Origin: Undaria pinnatifida
Lineage: Eukaryota > Sar > Phaeophyceae > Laminariales > Alariaceae
DNA: 64,000 bases
Direction of reading: 5' to 3'
Assembly: GCA_012845835.1 (NCBI GenBank)
Contig: JABAKD010000005.1
Coordinates: forward strand, 7,861,473-7,925,472
Shown here in pieces: positions 12,564 to 23,733 of this stretch (position 1 is the first letter of the stretch; every line of letters begins with the position of its first letter). The position numbers were made by a program, and so were the translations under genes. The notes beneath the pieces are model-generated. The model was not told the DNA's origin and did no database searches. It worked only from the letters and a program-made list of their open reading frames with translations.

Positions 12564-13469
12564 CAACACTCGAATGGAAAAAATATCTTAAAAAGCTCGA
12601 CCGTTCCTCGGCCTGAATTTTTTAATGGAGACCCCCGGTGGCCGAGCGGGACATGGAGATTCGGGAATGCGAGAGGGTGGAACGGACGTTTTCCTAACTT
12701 TTTGGCGCCGTCGTGCTTTAGAAAGGTCCAAGGAACATGCCACGTGTCGTCGACCTCACTCGCTCATAAATAACGGTGATGCCTGCTGGGTGTGCAAAGA
12801 ACAAGATGTATGACGGTTACCGTGAGTCCTCGCCCAAGGTGCGGGTTCGGCTAGCGCCCACATTGCCAAAAACCACTCTCACAAAATTGCTGCACAATGC
12901 TGTTCTGTTGCGCTCACCAACGCGAATGATCAAGGGACACTTGCTTGTGTAGAAGGAAGGACGGACATGAACATGGGAGAGGCTCAGCAGGTACTGCTGC
13001 TTTTACACAACAACTACCAGTTCAGCCTTCGTCCCTCTATGCTCTATGGTACTCGTAGCGCCGGTATGTGCCACCAGGAAATAAAATACCGGTACTATAG
13101 CGGCAACCGGCGATCCTCCGCATACTACCACTGCTGGTTGTTCTCATATGTGCCACGTGATAAGCGAGTTCGCACGCTCTATAGCGGGCAACCAGCACAG
13201 CTCAACCGGCGCTTTAGAGAGACCGCGACCGCTGTGGTTGTATTTGGTTGCACGTGGATTTGTCTCACCTTGCCCTTGAACAAGCTGGGGTCTACGGCGT
13301 TGCCATTTTCGTCCTCGAGTGTCGCTAAAGGTCGCAACGTTCTCGGGAGAGGGATGACGCCGCCGGCACCATCCACGCTTGCTCCAGCTCGAGCAGGCAG
13401 TTTGCACGCACCCGTGACGGGATCACACACCGCTCCCGCCGGCTTGGAGTCTTCTGCAAGCGCCGCCAT
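5396..13469 (-). CDS. Nucleoredoxin-like thioredoxin-fold protein, 3 exons
   Basis: Predicted cytosolic/nuclear thiol-disulfide oxidoreductase of the nucleoredoxin/tryparedoxin type, 194 residues. Exons on the minus strand: 13469-13269 (phase 0), 7721-7597 and 5654-5396. Their lengths (201+125+259) give one open frame, and each intron has GT..AG ends. Exon 1 gives the N-terminus, including a Cys pair around VCDPVTGAC and the KGK that usually leads into the first beta strand. Exon 2 carries the redox centre WCPPC (residues 77-81) followed by a SPLLSKWAKE helix and the VVLVSLD strand typical of nucleoredoxins. Exon 3 holds GKGFVRLPF, the cis-proline loop ALPTLVIV (Pro146) and the C-terminus ending LLKPW. 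No signal peptide or membrane segment is seen. The ATG is the first in the open exon. Length matches a single thioredoxin-like domain. Intron 1 (5.5 kb) carries a SINE; intron 2 carries two decayed copies of the exon 3 start. Confidence 0.85.
5755..6005 (-). pseudogene. Two decayed tandem copies of nucleoredoxin exon 3 start
   Basis: 5755-5855 and 5931-6005 repeat the first 75-100 nt of exon 3 (real copy 5654-5396). The first keeps the acceptor AG but codes KGFVRLPFKTE with a diverged continuation. The second has an expanded A run and more changes. The three copies are separated by long G tracts (5690-5750, 5865-5925). Confidence 0.75.
6001..6303 (-). mobile_element. 5'-truncated copy of the tRNA-Arg SINE
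   Basis: Near-identical, in reverse orientation, to about 10670-10970: it starts with a poly-T run and tcctccggcggatgggg, then matches through gggtcgacatacacacgc in reverse to the ccgggtggctat segment. The tRNA head is missing, as in incomplete reverse transcription. It lies in intron 2 of the nucleoredoxin gene, abutting a decayed exon 3 copy. Confidence 0.8.
6718..6755. repeat. Short interstitial telomere-like repeats
   Basis: Four imperfect CCCTAA-type units (ccctatctccaaccctaac, ccaaccctaaccc) lie in intron 2 of the nucleoredoxin gene. Confidence 0.6.
8560..9330. repeat. Three tandem units of about 270 bp each carrying a CTG tract
   Basis: Each unit has a gtgtcgac/gttgacccg stretch, then (CTG)n of growing length (5, 5, about 15), a gggcgga segment and a gatacctggtatgatacgag end. 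The CTG tract expanded inside a repeated frame. Confidence 0.7.
10428..10500 (+). tRNA. tRNA-Arg(CCT)-like sequence heading the SINE
   Basis: The acceptor stem GCCCCTG pairs with CAGGGGT (one G-U). The anticodon stem TCGCC/GGCGA encloses CTCCTAA (anticodon CCT), and the T arm is GCGGG-TTCGAAT-CCCGC. All arms are intact, so the A and B boxes could drive RNA polymerase III. Because the same transcript direction leads into a body and poly-A tail repeated elsewhere in the window, it is more likely the promoter head of the SINE than a stand-alone tRNA gene. The good cloverleaf still leaves a functional tRNA possible. Confidence 0.6.
10428..10970 (+). mobile_element. Full-length tRNA-Arg-headed SINE with poly-A tail
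   Basis: The element starts with a complete tRNA-Arg(CCT)-like cloverleaf (10428-10500), continues through about 440 bp of unrelated body and ends in a poly-A run (about 10949-10970) after ccgccggaggat. It is flanked by ggaacgacgg (before) and ggaacggacgg (after), an imperfect target-site duplication as expected for poly-A retroposition. Truncated copies sharing the 3' body occur at 6001-6303 and 30222-30400 (both minus), with 3' fragments at 12485-12562 and 45650-45725. It sits in intron 1 of the nucleoredoxin gene, antisense to it. Confidence 0.8.
12485..12562 (+). mobile_element. 3'-end fragment of the tRNA-Arg SINE family
   Basis: An aagctttttttacccggatc segment, then ccaggaggatc and a poly-A run of about 35, resembles the last 40 bp plus tail of the full-length element with several substitutions. 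Confidence 0.45.
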
Positions 13470-15721
13470 CGCTCGATGTGCAGATAGATTTTCAGCTCAA
13501 AGCGTTGATAATGGAGCACGACGCGGACAGCGGATAATTCAGGGAGACAGAAAGAGAGGCAGAGCCGGGAGCACAGCACAGCAGAGCTGGAAGCACAGCA
13601 CAAAGCCAGAGCACAGAGCAGCACTAGCAGCGGTAGTCGTAGAGAGCAGAGAGAGATGGGGACATCAATCTTTGGTTGGTCCGCGTTTGGGGTTTGCTAG
13701 TGGATGGAAAACGCCAGCCGAGGAACGGGGTTGTTATTTATGCGGTATAATTACGGTCGATTCTGGCATAAAATGTCGTTTCACATCATGTTCAGTCGTG
13801 CGCAACTTTTCGTGAGGAGGCTCCGACATCCAGACGGGGGCACCGAAAGGTCGCCCTTCTTAACAGTCTCAAGGCCAACAGACGACGACTATTCGCGTGC
13901 CCACGTAAAGAGTCAACTGTAAGCGAAATCCGCACTTTAGCTATCCGTACTTCGGCGCTGCTGCTGTCTCGCTGTCTCATACTGTCTGCTGTGTTTGTGG
14001 GCAGGTAGAATTGGACAGGGGAATCCGGTTGAGCCGTCGGACTATTACCTGGTAGCCAGCTGCCTGGTACCTGGTACTGGTACATATGTAGACTATATGC
14101 AAGATAACAGTAACGTGCCGCACGTCGTACGATATTATATTCAGGCATTCTGGGTCGCGACGTTCAGTCTGACAGACGTCACCATCGATCGCCGTGGCGG
14201 TGAGCCGGCTGCGAGCCCTCCGCGACTACTGTTGATGATGCTACGCTCCTTCAGCTGCAACGCTTGGCGAGGAAGGTGATCGGCGGCGCAATTCATTTTA
14301 AATTCGGTTGGGGTTGGTTGTGGTTGGCGGGGGTGCTGCTTCGTGCTTGCACGAGTTCTTGCGGTGCGGGTGCGGGTGTGTGCTGGTTTTTCGCGTGGGC
14401 TTCGCAGCATAATATATATATATAGAAGGCACCCAACACCGTGAGAGTTCTGCTGCCGCTCGACGCCGCCGCTGCTGCTGCTGCTGCTGCTGCGTTGTGG
14501 TGCCTTCTGCGTGTGGCTGTTCAACCTCAAGGAAAGGTTGGATACTAGACTAGTCTAGTCTAAGCGTAGTCTAGTCTATAGGTCTAGTCTATATGTACGC
14601 TCAGTCAGCTGATTGAAGTAGGACGACAACGTTAAACATTCTGCTGATCCTGCTGCACCATCGTGCCTCCTGTCTGTACATGGATGCATGCAGTGATTTG
14701 TGTTCAACTGCACGGCGAGGTTGAGTACGTACGGTTGGCTCACCCCCAACCAAATGAGAATTCACTATTATACTGCCGCTCGCCGCGCTGCTGCTGCGTC
14801 GTCGTCGTCGTGTCAGTGCCTCCTGCGTGTGGTGCTCAACTGTATGTAAGAAGAAGGAAAGGGTGGATATCAGGTGGTCCATATCGGGTGGTTCACCCGC
14901 AACCTGTAAATATACAGGAAGTAGAGCAATATAATAGTAATAAATAGATCGACGCGCCCAGTCCCGCCCAGTACGTACTACGCGTAAAGTTCCGCTGTTC
15001 GAGTCGTGCACTCGTAGGGAAGGACCAGACCACCTAATGCATTGCTACTTTCCTGCAATAAACCCAACAAGTAGACCAACAGCCCTTCGGGGATACCGGT
15101 ATGCCTGCTGCCCTCTCTATCTTGCGCTTTTTGAGCCTCCTGTGATACAAAACACGGCAATAAAGAAAATATCTAAGATAGAGTATTACACAAACTATAA
15201 AATCTGTGGCTTTTCATGGTGCCACCGCGGACCAATCAGAATCGAAGCCGACCTTGAAACGCCGGCACGTGCTCCTGTCTCATCGTCCATCATGCCACCG
15301 GGGTTGAATTGCCCCACAAAATAACGCTCGACGCATGCCCTCACAGAGAGACACAGCGAGACAGGGAGAGGGAGGGAGAGGCGGCTCAGCGGTTCGGTTT
15401 GGTTCGGATTGCCGTACGCTAAAAAACCTTGGGTATATAGATCTATACCGCTTCAAGCATCCCCGCGCCACGACGTCAACGCCGACTGACTGGCTCGCTT
15501 GCTCGCTCGCTGGCCTGCTTGTTTGCGCTAGGTACGGGTGTCGATCGACGTGATTGTGTAGAAAAAGTGAACCCTCGAAACGCCGGTGGCTCTGCCTGTT
15601 TTTGCTGTTTTGACGCCGTCGCCGTTGTGGAGATAGATCTCCTCGCAAGAATAAAAGTAACAAGCGAGAGCTCGTCGTTGCCGGTGGGTGGTGTGGGTTG
15701 GACGAAGACACCGCTGCCGCA
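13470..15721. promoter_or_regulatory. Intergenic region between divergent genes
   Basis: About 2.25 kb separates the ATG codons of the nucleoredoxin and poly-Q genes and must hold both promoters. TATA-like strings occur at about 15193 (actataaaa) and 15433 (gggtatatag); neither is decisive. A unit with a CTG tract is duplicated (14440-14550 and 14770-14870). A tctagtctagtct run lies at 14548-14592. No other gene is supported. Confidence 0.4.
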
Positions 15722-18700
15722 ATGACCACCACCACCACCTCATCCACCGAATCGAAGACTGGTGACATCAAGGACGATGCAAGTGAAATTAACAAGGTGC
15801 GTGTCTGTGTGTATTTGCCTGTGTCTTTCTATGCCTGTGTATCTATGTTGTTGCTTCTGAGGTCGTCGTAACCATGGTTTTTCGGAAGTGTGTACAAGTA
15901 TCTGTCTGTGCGTTTGTCTGTCTTGTGTGTCGTGTGTCTTGTGTGTGCCTATGTGTGTTGCTTCAGGCGTCGTCGTATACATTGTCGACTTGCTCGAGTG
16001 TGTGTCTGTCTGTGTCTGTGTGTGTCTCGTCTATGCGTGTTGCTTCTAAGGTCGTCGTCGTATGCACAGTCGTGTTTTTCGAGTGCGTGTAGTACGGGGA
16101 AGAGGGAGCCTCGTCCTGTGCTGTGCAAAACACCGCGTATCATTTCACCGGGCCGGTGCATTTTGGAAGACGGCCCGTCGTCGGTTGACGGACAAAGACA
16201 GTGTTGTTCATTATTAGCGTGGACGACCCTTTTTTTCATGAATATTCGCAGTTTTGCACTCTAGACTACAGGCAGAGTAAGCTTGTACACGACCAGTATA
16301 CGACAAGCACACTACGCCGAGTAAGAGAGCCTTGTGCTGTGCCGTGAAAAAATGCTGCCTCGTATCACGGGCCCGGCCGGTGCGGAAGGAGACGGTTGTT
16401 GATTGATGGCTGACGATGGGCTCTCGTCTTAAGCGTGGGCGACTATTAATACTTCGAAGTAAATGTTTTCACTCGCAGTTTCCGTGCGGTCTATACGACG
16501 CATATGCAAGAAGCTTTGCACCCATGTACCCGACCGGTGTACGACCAGCAGCTACTGTAGCTGGTTGTAGTACAGCCACTGCAACAGCAGTGTGCACGAG
16601 TAGTGGTAGGATACAGACTGCTGTAGTGCACATAAAATATGCCGCTGTATTTTTCAGTCGTTTTTTATGTTCGTCGGCGGGTGTTAATTGCGAGAAGCTC
16701 TACTCAGATATATATATACCAAGTAGCATACGCTTTTAAGTGCGCACGTACTCGAGGCGTATAACAATCACCGCGAAGAAGCACCCCCTGACCTCCATGC
16801 TTGATTGATTCCGTCGTCCGAATGTTACAGGACAACAAGCATCCCGAACACATCGACTGGGATGCTGACCCGACAGCAACAGCAGCGGCAGCAGTGGCGG
16901 CAGCGCAAGGCGCGAGCACTACGCCGAAGAACCAATCGGGATTGCAAACTGTTGGCAACACAGGTAGCAGCAGCAGCAACAGCAACAACAGCACGATTAC
17001 GATAGGCAGTTTCGGTTCGGGAAAGCCCTCTTCCTCTTCGTCTTCTTCGGCTGCTGCTGCCGCCATTGCCGTCGCCGCCGCCGCTGCCGCCGCCGCCGCC
17101 AACACAACACGTAAGCCCAGAGTCCTGAAGGTTACAGTACGTACGAAACATTTCAACCGTGTTACTCGTGTCTCGTGGAGGTTGCATTCGCAGCACAGCT
17201 CATAGCATAACGATACATTACTGTTAATACCATACAAGTGACTACTGTAGTAGATTAGTACCCCATCTATAGCACCGGTTGAGCAGTGCTGACTGCCCGC
17301 TCGTATAGCGCCTGTGATTGCGCATGGTACATATGGGAACAACCAGTAGTGAGTTTCGGCAATGTACCGAGTGGTGCTGGTTGCCGCTGTAGCGCGGATA
17401 TTTCCGACTGGCACATACATGCTGATATTACTACTGTTAGTAGTAGTGTAATAAATACCACGTATAATACATATTACACTTAGTAGGGAAAAGGACGCCT
17501 TCAATAGTCGGATAAGCCGCACGAATTGTCGTTGACACTCGTTTCTGGTGCGTATTGACCGTACACAGCCGGTATCATAGTTGTTTGTTCATCGTATCAA
17601 CAACCTGGGTATAATGCAACTGGTCAACCGTACGGTAGCACTTCATGCTCATACATATGCTTATACAATGGCTATTTGCCCCCTTGGCCGGAATGATAAG
17701 TATATTCGAGCACGAGCGCTTCGTTTTACACCCGACTAAATATACCTGGTACCTGGTGTGCACAGATATATCAAGGACGTGGCGCCACAGGGGAAATGTC
17801 AAGCTCGGTGCTTGGTGTATCTATGATCATTCAAATACAGACGAAGGTATATCCTTCGAAAATCTATTTTCAGTCTTTTGCATTTACTCAACTGACTATT
17901 AGTAAGTGAAAACAAGTCAAGTCTTGACGCTCGTGAAGACAAGGCTTATCGTCGTACAGCGCGTACAGCGTTATTAATGTTCATTGTAAGTAGTGGCGGT
18001 AGTATGCACGGCACAAGAAACGCTGGATGGATGGACGGATGGGATGTTTCCATCTCTTTACTATCGTCCACAATAACATGCCAGGTACAAATTTTTTGTG
18101 TGTGTGTTTATTTTTTTCCCTTATCCGGGAGTGTACGGCAATGCATACATACTCCTCTGACTGGTACTTTATATTTAAAGAAACACAACGAATCTGTGAC
18201 CGCATATTTTGTATCTCTTTGGGGCGCGTGCTCGGGACGGGCAATGGGTGTATTGATGGCCTTGGACAGAAATAACGGCGTAGTGAGAAGACAACACACG
18301 CATCACATCACCTCCCGACGTGAAACGCGAAGTCAATATTAAAGATATTATAAATAGGGCGTGACAACCTACATCGCTGACCTCTGTTATCGCCATTGCT
18401 GTGGCGCAGCAGTAACAGTAAATCCGAGGTCCAGGATTAGCCGCTAGACGGACTCCGGTTTGTGCATTTATTGGAGACACACCGTAAGCACTAAGCTTTG
18501 TAATCAGCGTTGACTGCATAACTCAGTGTAGCTGTCAGCGCTGACTGCGTAGCTCAGCATAGCTCAGTGGTTATGGTGAATCTCTAACAGTCGGCAAACA
18601 ACTGAACATTTTCGCAGCCACTCGCCCGCCGTTGAAGGTTTGTGTTGTTGCACGTATCATATTCCTTGGTCATCCGACAAGGTGCAGCATGACCTTCAGC

Positions 18701-21700
18701 CCCGACCACTCGTAAACACTGCCAGCAAGAAAGCGAAAGCCAAGGGGCACTGCCCCAAGAAACCTACATGCAAGATTCAAGCTCCTTCAGTACATCCTTT
18801 TTGACCTAAAATGACTCTACTACACCTGTTGTCGATGTTCCACCCCTCCCTCATCCCTCCACCTCCGAGGTACTCTTCAAGTGCACCATTATGGTTGCTA
18901 GGTTTGTCGTCTTGAAATGAGCAGCATGAGTTTTAACGTTCTTCATGATTCGAAGACATCGCCCCAGGAAGAAAACCAAGAGAGATAAGAAGCCAAACGA
19001 AACAGGAAACCTACTGCGCTGTACACATGCAGGCTAACTCCATTATGTACCTGCTTTCGGTCTAATATCAATCTACTCGATCTGCTGGCGGTGTTCCACC
19101 CTTCTCTCATTACTCGTTCCTTTGCCTTCCGACAATGCTCAGCATGGGCTCATTCTCCCAGGAAAGGAGGAAGGCACGCATGAGAAAATAAATGAGCATG
19201 AAATGTAACCTATGCATGTAGTCTAATTCCTGCATTCTGTACTCGCTTCTCGCTTTAACATCAATCTAATTCCACGTGCGGCTATTATGCCCCCCTTCTC
19301 CCGCTGCTCGTTCTTGTTGTACCTCCTACTCTTACAAATTACTAATTATTATTGGTATGATATTGTTATTCCCATGGTGCTTGTTATCCGACAGCCTGCA
19401 GCATGAGCTTCAACGTCGAGATCACTAATACATGCTCCCTATATGGAGAAGAAAACCAAGGGAAACTAAAAACAAGGTACCTATGCACGAGGTCTAACTC
19501 CCGTCTGCGCCTAATTATATGCGTCGGCAGGCTTGTCACCACCACCACCAGCACAAGATGGGGCGTCGTTGCTCCGCGCACCCCCCCTCCTCCCCCAGGC
19601 GGGAGCAGGTGCCCCGCCCCCCGGACGGTCACCATCCCCACCGTTGCCCTTCCCTCAAAACCCGATAGGCCTCCTCGATGGAACTCCAACGACACCGGCG
19701 GCAGCAACAACCATATCGCCGCCGGCTACAGGGGGTGTCGACGGGGCAGTCAGCAACAACAGCAGCAGGGAAGGAGATATCAACAACAGCAACAGCAGCA
19801 TCAGAGAAGAAGATGACAATAGCTATTCCAGGGCGGAGTCGTGTTTGGGGTCTCCAGCGGGGGAGGACGGCAAGGATGAGGTAATGACATGACGCATGCC
19901 ATAGCGATAGGGGCACAAGTGGCATTTTTCGATTGAAGTGTTTCCGACTGATCGGGCTCTTCGCCTGATACTGGTAGCCAAACGATAGCCAGATGATAGT
20001 CAACTGAGGGACGATACCTGCCATCAGTGGAATTCCATTCGTGTTTTACTGCATTATCATACATGGTATTATACATTTAGTATATACAGTTTGTATCACT
20101 CGTGTCTTGCGAGGAGACTACTGTCGTCGGAAAGGTAGTACCATACCGTACCATACCGTACCATACCGTGCCATACCGTACCATATTAGTCTTGTGTGGC
20201 AGGTACACCTAGATCATTGATATGCTCATTGCGTTCCCCATCGAGGGAGGACGGCAAGGACAAGGCAAGGGGCAGAGGGAGAGAGAAGGGGGGGGCAGGG
20301 GGTGGGTCGAGAAGACTGTTTGTATCCCGCGAAGTGGCAACGTTCCTCCTGTTCAGTTTGACATGCATGCACAACCCCTGATTTGTCTGATCTGGACTCA
20401 GACCACGCGGTCAAGAACGGCAGCCTGTTCTATATTGGTATACGAAGTACAGAGCGTAGGGTGGCGCTCGCCGCTATCCGTATAATTCTCAATCCAATTT
20501 TTTTAGGGTCCTACAAAAAGCGAGCCTCGGGTTCTTCATGGATTTTTCCTCGCTTGTTGTAGCGCCATACTGTGATGTCACTCTGCACCAAGAGTGTCAG
20601 CAACGGCGGCGTTCACGGCTAGTTATTTTACCAGGTTTTAATAGTAACATTTGTGGGGCCCGAGCTACGGTACTACAGTATCATATCTGCACTTTCTCTG
20701 CCGGGTTTAGGACCTGTACCACACCGGAAACCGGACGTCAACATATTAGTTGGCGTTTCAGCGTAGTAGCATAACAGGCAAATTTTTACATGGCGGTGCG
20801 TGACGCGAAAACTAGCGAGCCCAACTAATATTGACTTGACAAGAAACAAGGCAGATGGGTCGCTGAAAAAGGAAGACCTGCAAGTGACTCCCAAAATCTA
20901 CCATAGCCTCGGTCGCGGTAGTTTATCATGGTTTATCACGCAAAAAATGATGAACAACGAGAGCTACAGCAGTAAGTGTCGTCTTACCACAAACCAAGGT
21001 GTGAGCGTGCAGTATACGATAGCTCGTGCTACAGTACATGCGTGTCGTGCAACTCCCTGCGTTGGAGTCCGACATCAAAATCACCATCCTCCAACCAGAC
21101 ATCTTGCGCTGCTTCGACTTGTCGGTGTTTCGCCGTCCTTGTTTTCCTTCGGAAGTTCCAAAAGGGTCCATAGTACGAACTGCATGCAAGGAGAATTTCT
21201 GCGCATAAAGTATCTACACGTCGGACAGGTCAGGTCCCTATTTTATTGCCTAGATATTTCAGGACAGGTGGGTTCTTGATCTGTACGATCTACGAGATCT
21301 AGACCACGCGTGCCGGGTGGGACTTGCCCGGGGTATAAAAGTATAACGGGAGCTCACACCCGGTGAACATGTGGTAGTTCATGTGGCTCCCACAGATACT
21401 AATTATTATTACAGTATTCTGTTGTTACGTTTGCCATCTGCGATGTGTAGCATGAACTCTAACGTCGATAATCTCGGAAACGTTTCTTAAAAGAACAAAT
21501 CCAATGGGAAACAAAAACATAGCCAAAACCTGTGCGCGAAGTTTAACCCTTTTGTATCTGCTTCCGGCTAAGCATCGATCTATTGATTGATTTACCCACA
21601 ATCGAGCTATCTCCAAGCAACCTGCAGTGAGCTGATCTGCCCTGTGTATTAATCCCTCCTCCCCACTACAACACAAAAAAAGCCGCAGCAGCTCGATCCC

Positions 21701-23120
21701 ACCGCCACTAAGTTCTTACACACGTGCACACATATTTTTTTCTCCGCGCGACATTACCAAAACTATCAGCCGGAGGAGCTCGTCGGAAGCAGCCAAGCAG
21801 CCGTCGGTACAGCGGGCCCTGCCTCCTCCCCCTCCACCTCCGTGGAGCGCAGGCCCTCGGCTGCTGCTGCATCTGGCTACGACGAGTTTTCCGGGTTTCC
21901 ATGGCTCGCTCCTCCCCATGGAGCTTCTAGCAGCTTTGATGCTAACGACTACAACCAGCAGGTATGGTTATGGTGTTCTAACTCATTTCCATGAAATCCG
22001 ATCCGTGATCACTAAAAGGCTCAAAAGGCATCCGCATGGAAGAAAAAACATGTACAAGTACAAAATTCGGCGTGCACCGCAGTACCAATACGTAAAGCGA
22101 ACGACACTACAAGCCGCGGTACTCCATCCCGTGTCACTTAGAAAACAAATTATGGTAAGAGACACCGAGTTGATAGGCTCAACAGGGAAAGAGGACACCG
22201 GTTGCAAGGACATTTCACCGGGCAAACTTTTTCACCGCTTTGTAACTACCACACTCCCGTTTCGGGGGGGGGGGCTGTTGGAATTAGAGAAGGGTTATTT
22301 ATTAAGTTGGAAAAGGATTACCTGAGGAGAACATGCATTGGATTGAGATGACAGACTCAACAGTGAAAGACGACCCCGGTTGCAACGACTTTTCACTGGG
22401 CACGCCTTCTCACCCCGTTATCACCCCCCCACACCATTTTTAGGACAAAACACTTGGAGTTAGACTACGTTTTTTTTTGTTAGTTGGAAAAGGGTTCACT
22501 GAGGAGATGATGCATTGGATTGAGTCGAGAACAAGGATACCGGTTTCAGCGACATTTCATTGCACATGCTTTAAGTTAGAAGATAACCGGGGTAGAATTC
22601 CCAGGTAACATCGGTATATGCCTGCGACAACAGTAGCATTGCTAGTGGATGCTTCTTCCATTGGGGGGGAGTGTTGAGAATTAGGCGATAACAACCTATT
22701 GTCGTACCTCTTGTAGAACGGCAACCATATTCTTGGGGACAAAATACTTAGTGCGGGATAAAATGTGCCACGGTGCCTTTCTTCTTACGTTGTTGGTGCA
22801 ACGATCCAGCTAAATCTTCTTAACTTCTGATTACTTAAGTGGTGTTGCGTGCTATGCGTATAGTCTGGGTGGAGAAGATACCAATACCCACCATTGCTTT
22901 GTCACGAGTAAGCGACATGTTGCGTTCGGTGCAGAACGCGTGACTTACGCATCATGCCCTCCTCCATCCCTCTCGTTCCTGCTCTCGAGCCCCCTCCTTT
23001 CCCCCCTCTCCTCTCCCCTCCCTCCCACCCTACTTATCTTCCCCTAACGATCTTGCCACCCATACCCAATTTTATGTGTTTCGTCGATACCCGTGCAGAC
23101 CCTACGCGCGGCGGGTTTCA

Positions 23121-23165
<45 letters not shown>

Positions 23166-23680
23166 AACAGCAGCACCCGCGTACACCACAGCAGTCGCTC
23201 GAACAACAGCCAGCCTTGCGAGAGCCAGCAGCCCTTGCGCTCCCCCAAGTTCCACCACAGACGGTAGCGCTGAGCTCCGAGCCGTGGGGGGGGCAGGAGG
23301 GACCCCAGCGAGTGAAGCCGCCGGTCGCGGCTTTTTTCCATGGTGGGGAGCAAGGACATGGCGATCAATCGGGTTCTGCTAACTTTCCGCGTGGGTTTGG
23401 GACAAAAAGACACGCGCCTGGAGTGTCGGGGGTTGATGGTGGTGCTGGTGCAATGTTGGCGGCTACGTTGGCACGGCAGGGGGGGACTCCGGAGATGGTG
23501 TTGAATCAGCAGCAGCAACAACAACAACAACAACAACAACAACAACTGCAACAGCAGCGGCAAAGCCAGATACAGCAGCAGCAGCAGCAGCACCGGCAGC
23601 AGCAACATCAGCAACAACAGCAGCAGCTATTGCAGCATCGGCAGCAACAGCAGCAAATTCAAGAGCAGCAGCGGCGAACG

Positions 23681-23733
<53 letters not shown>

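Larger units (their letters stand above)
7722..13268. other. Intron 1 of the nucleoredoxin gene, contents
   Basis: Holds tandem units with CTG tracts (8560-9330), a CAG-rich stretch (9520-9600), the full SINE (10428-10970), two CAG/GGC-rich copies (11735-11800 and 11925-12000), and a SINE 3' fragment (12485-12562). No separate gene is supported. Confidence 0.6.

Noticed and set aside
12630..12850. tRNA-like halves (cccggtggccgagcgg and gtgcgggttcgg) about 190 bp apart
   Set aside because: The stems do not pair and no anticodon arm can be placed; similarity is limited to A- and B-box-like words.
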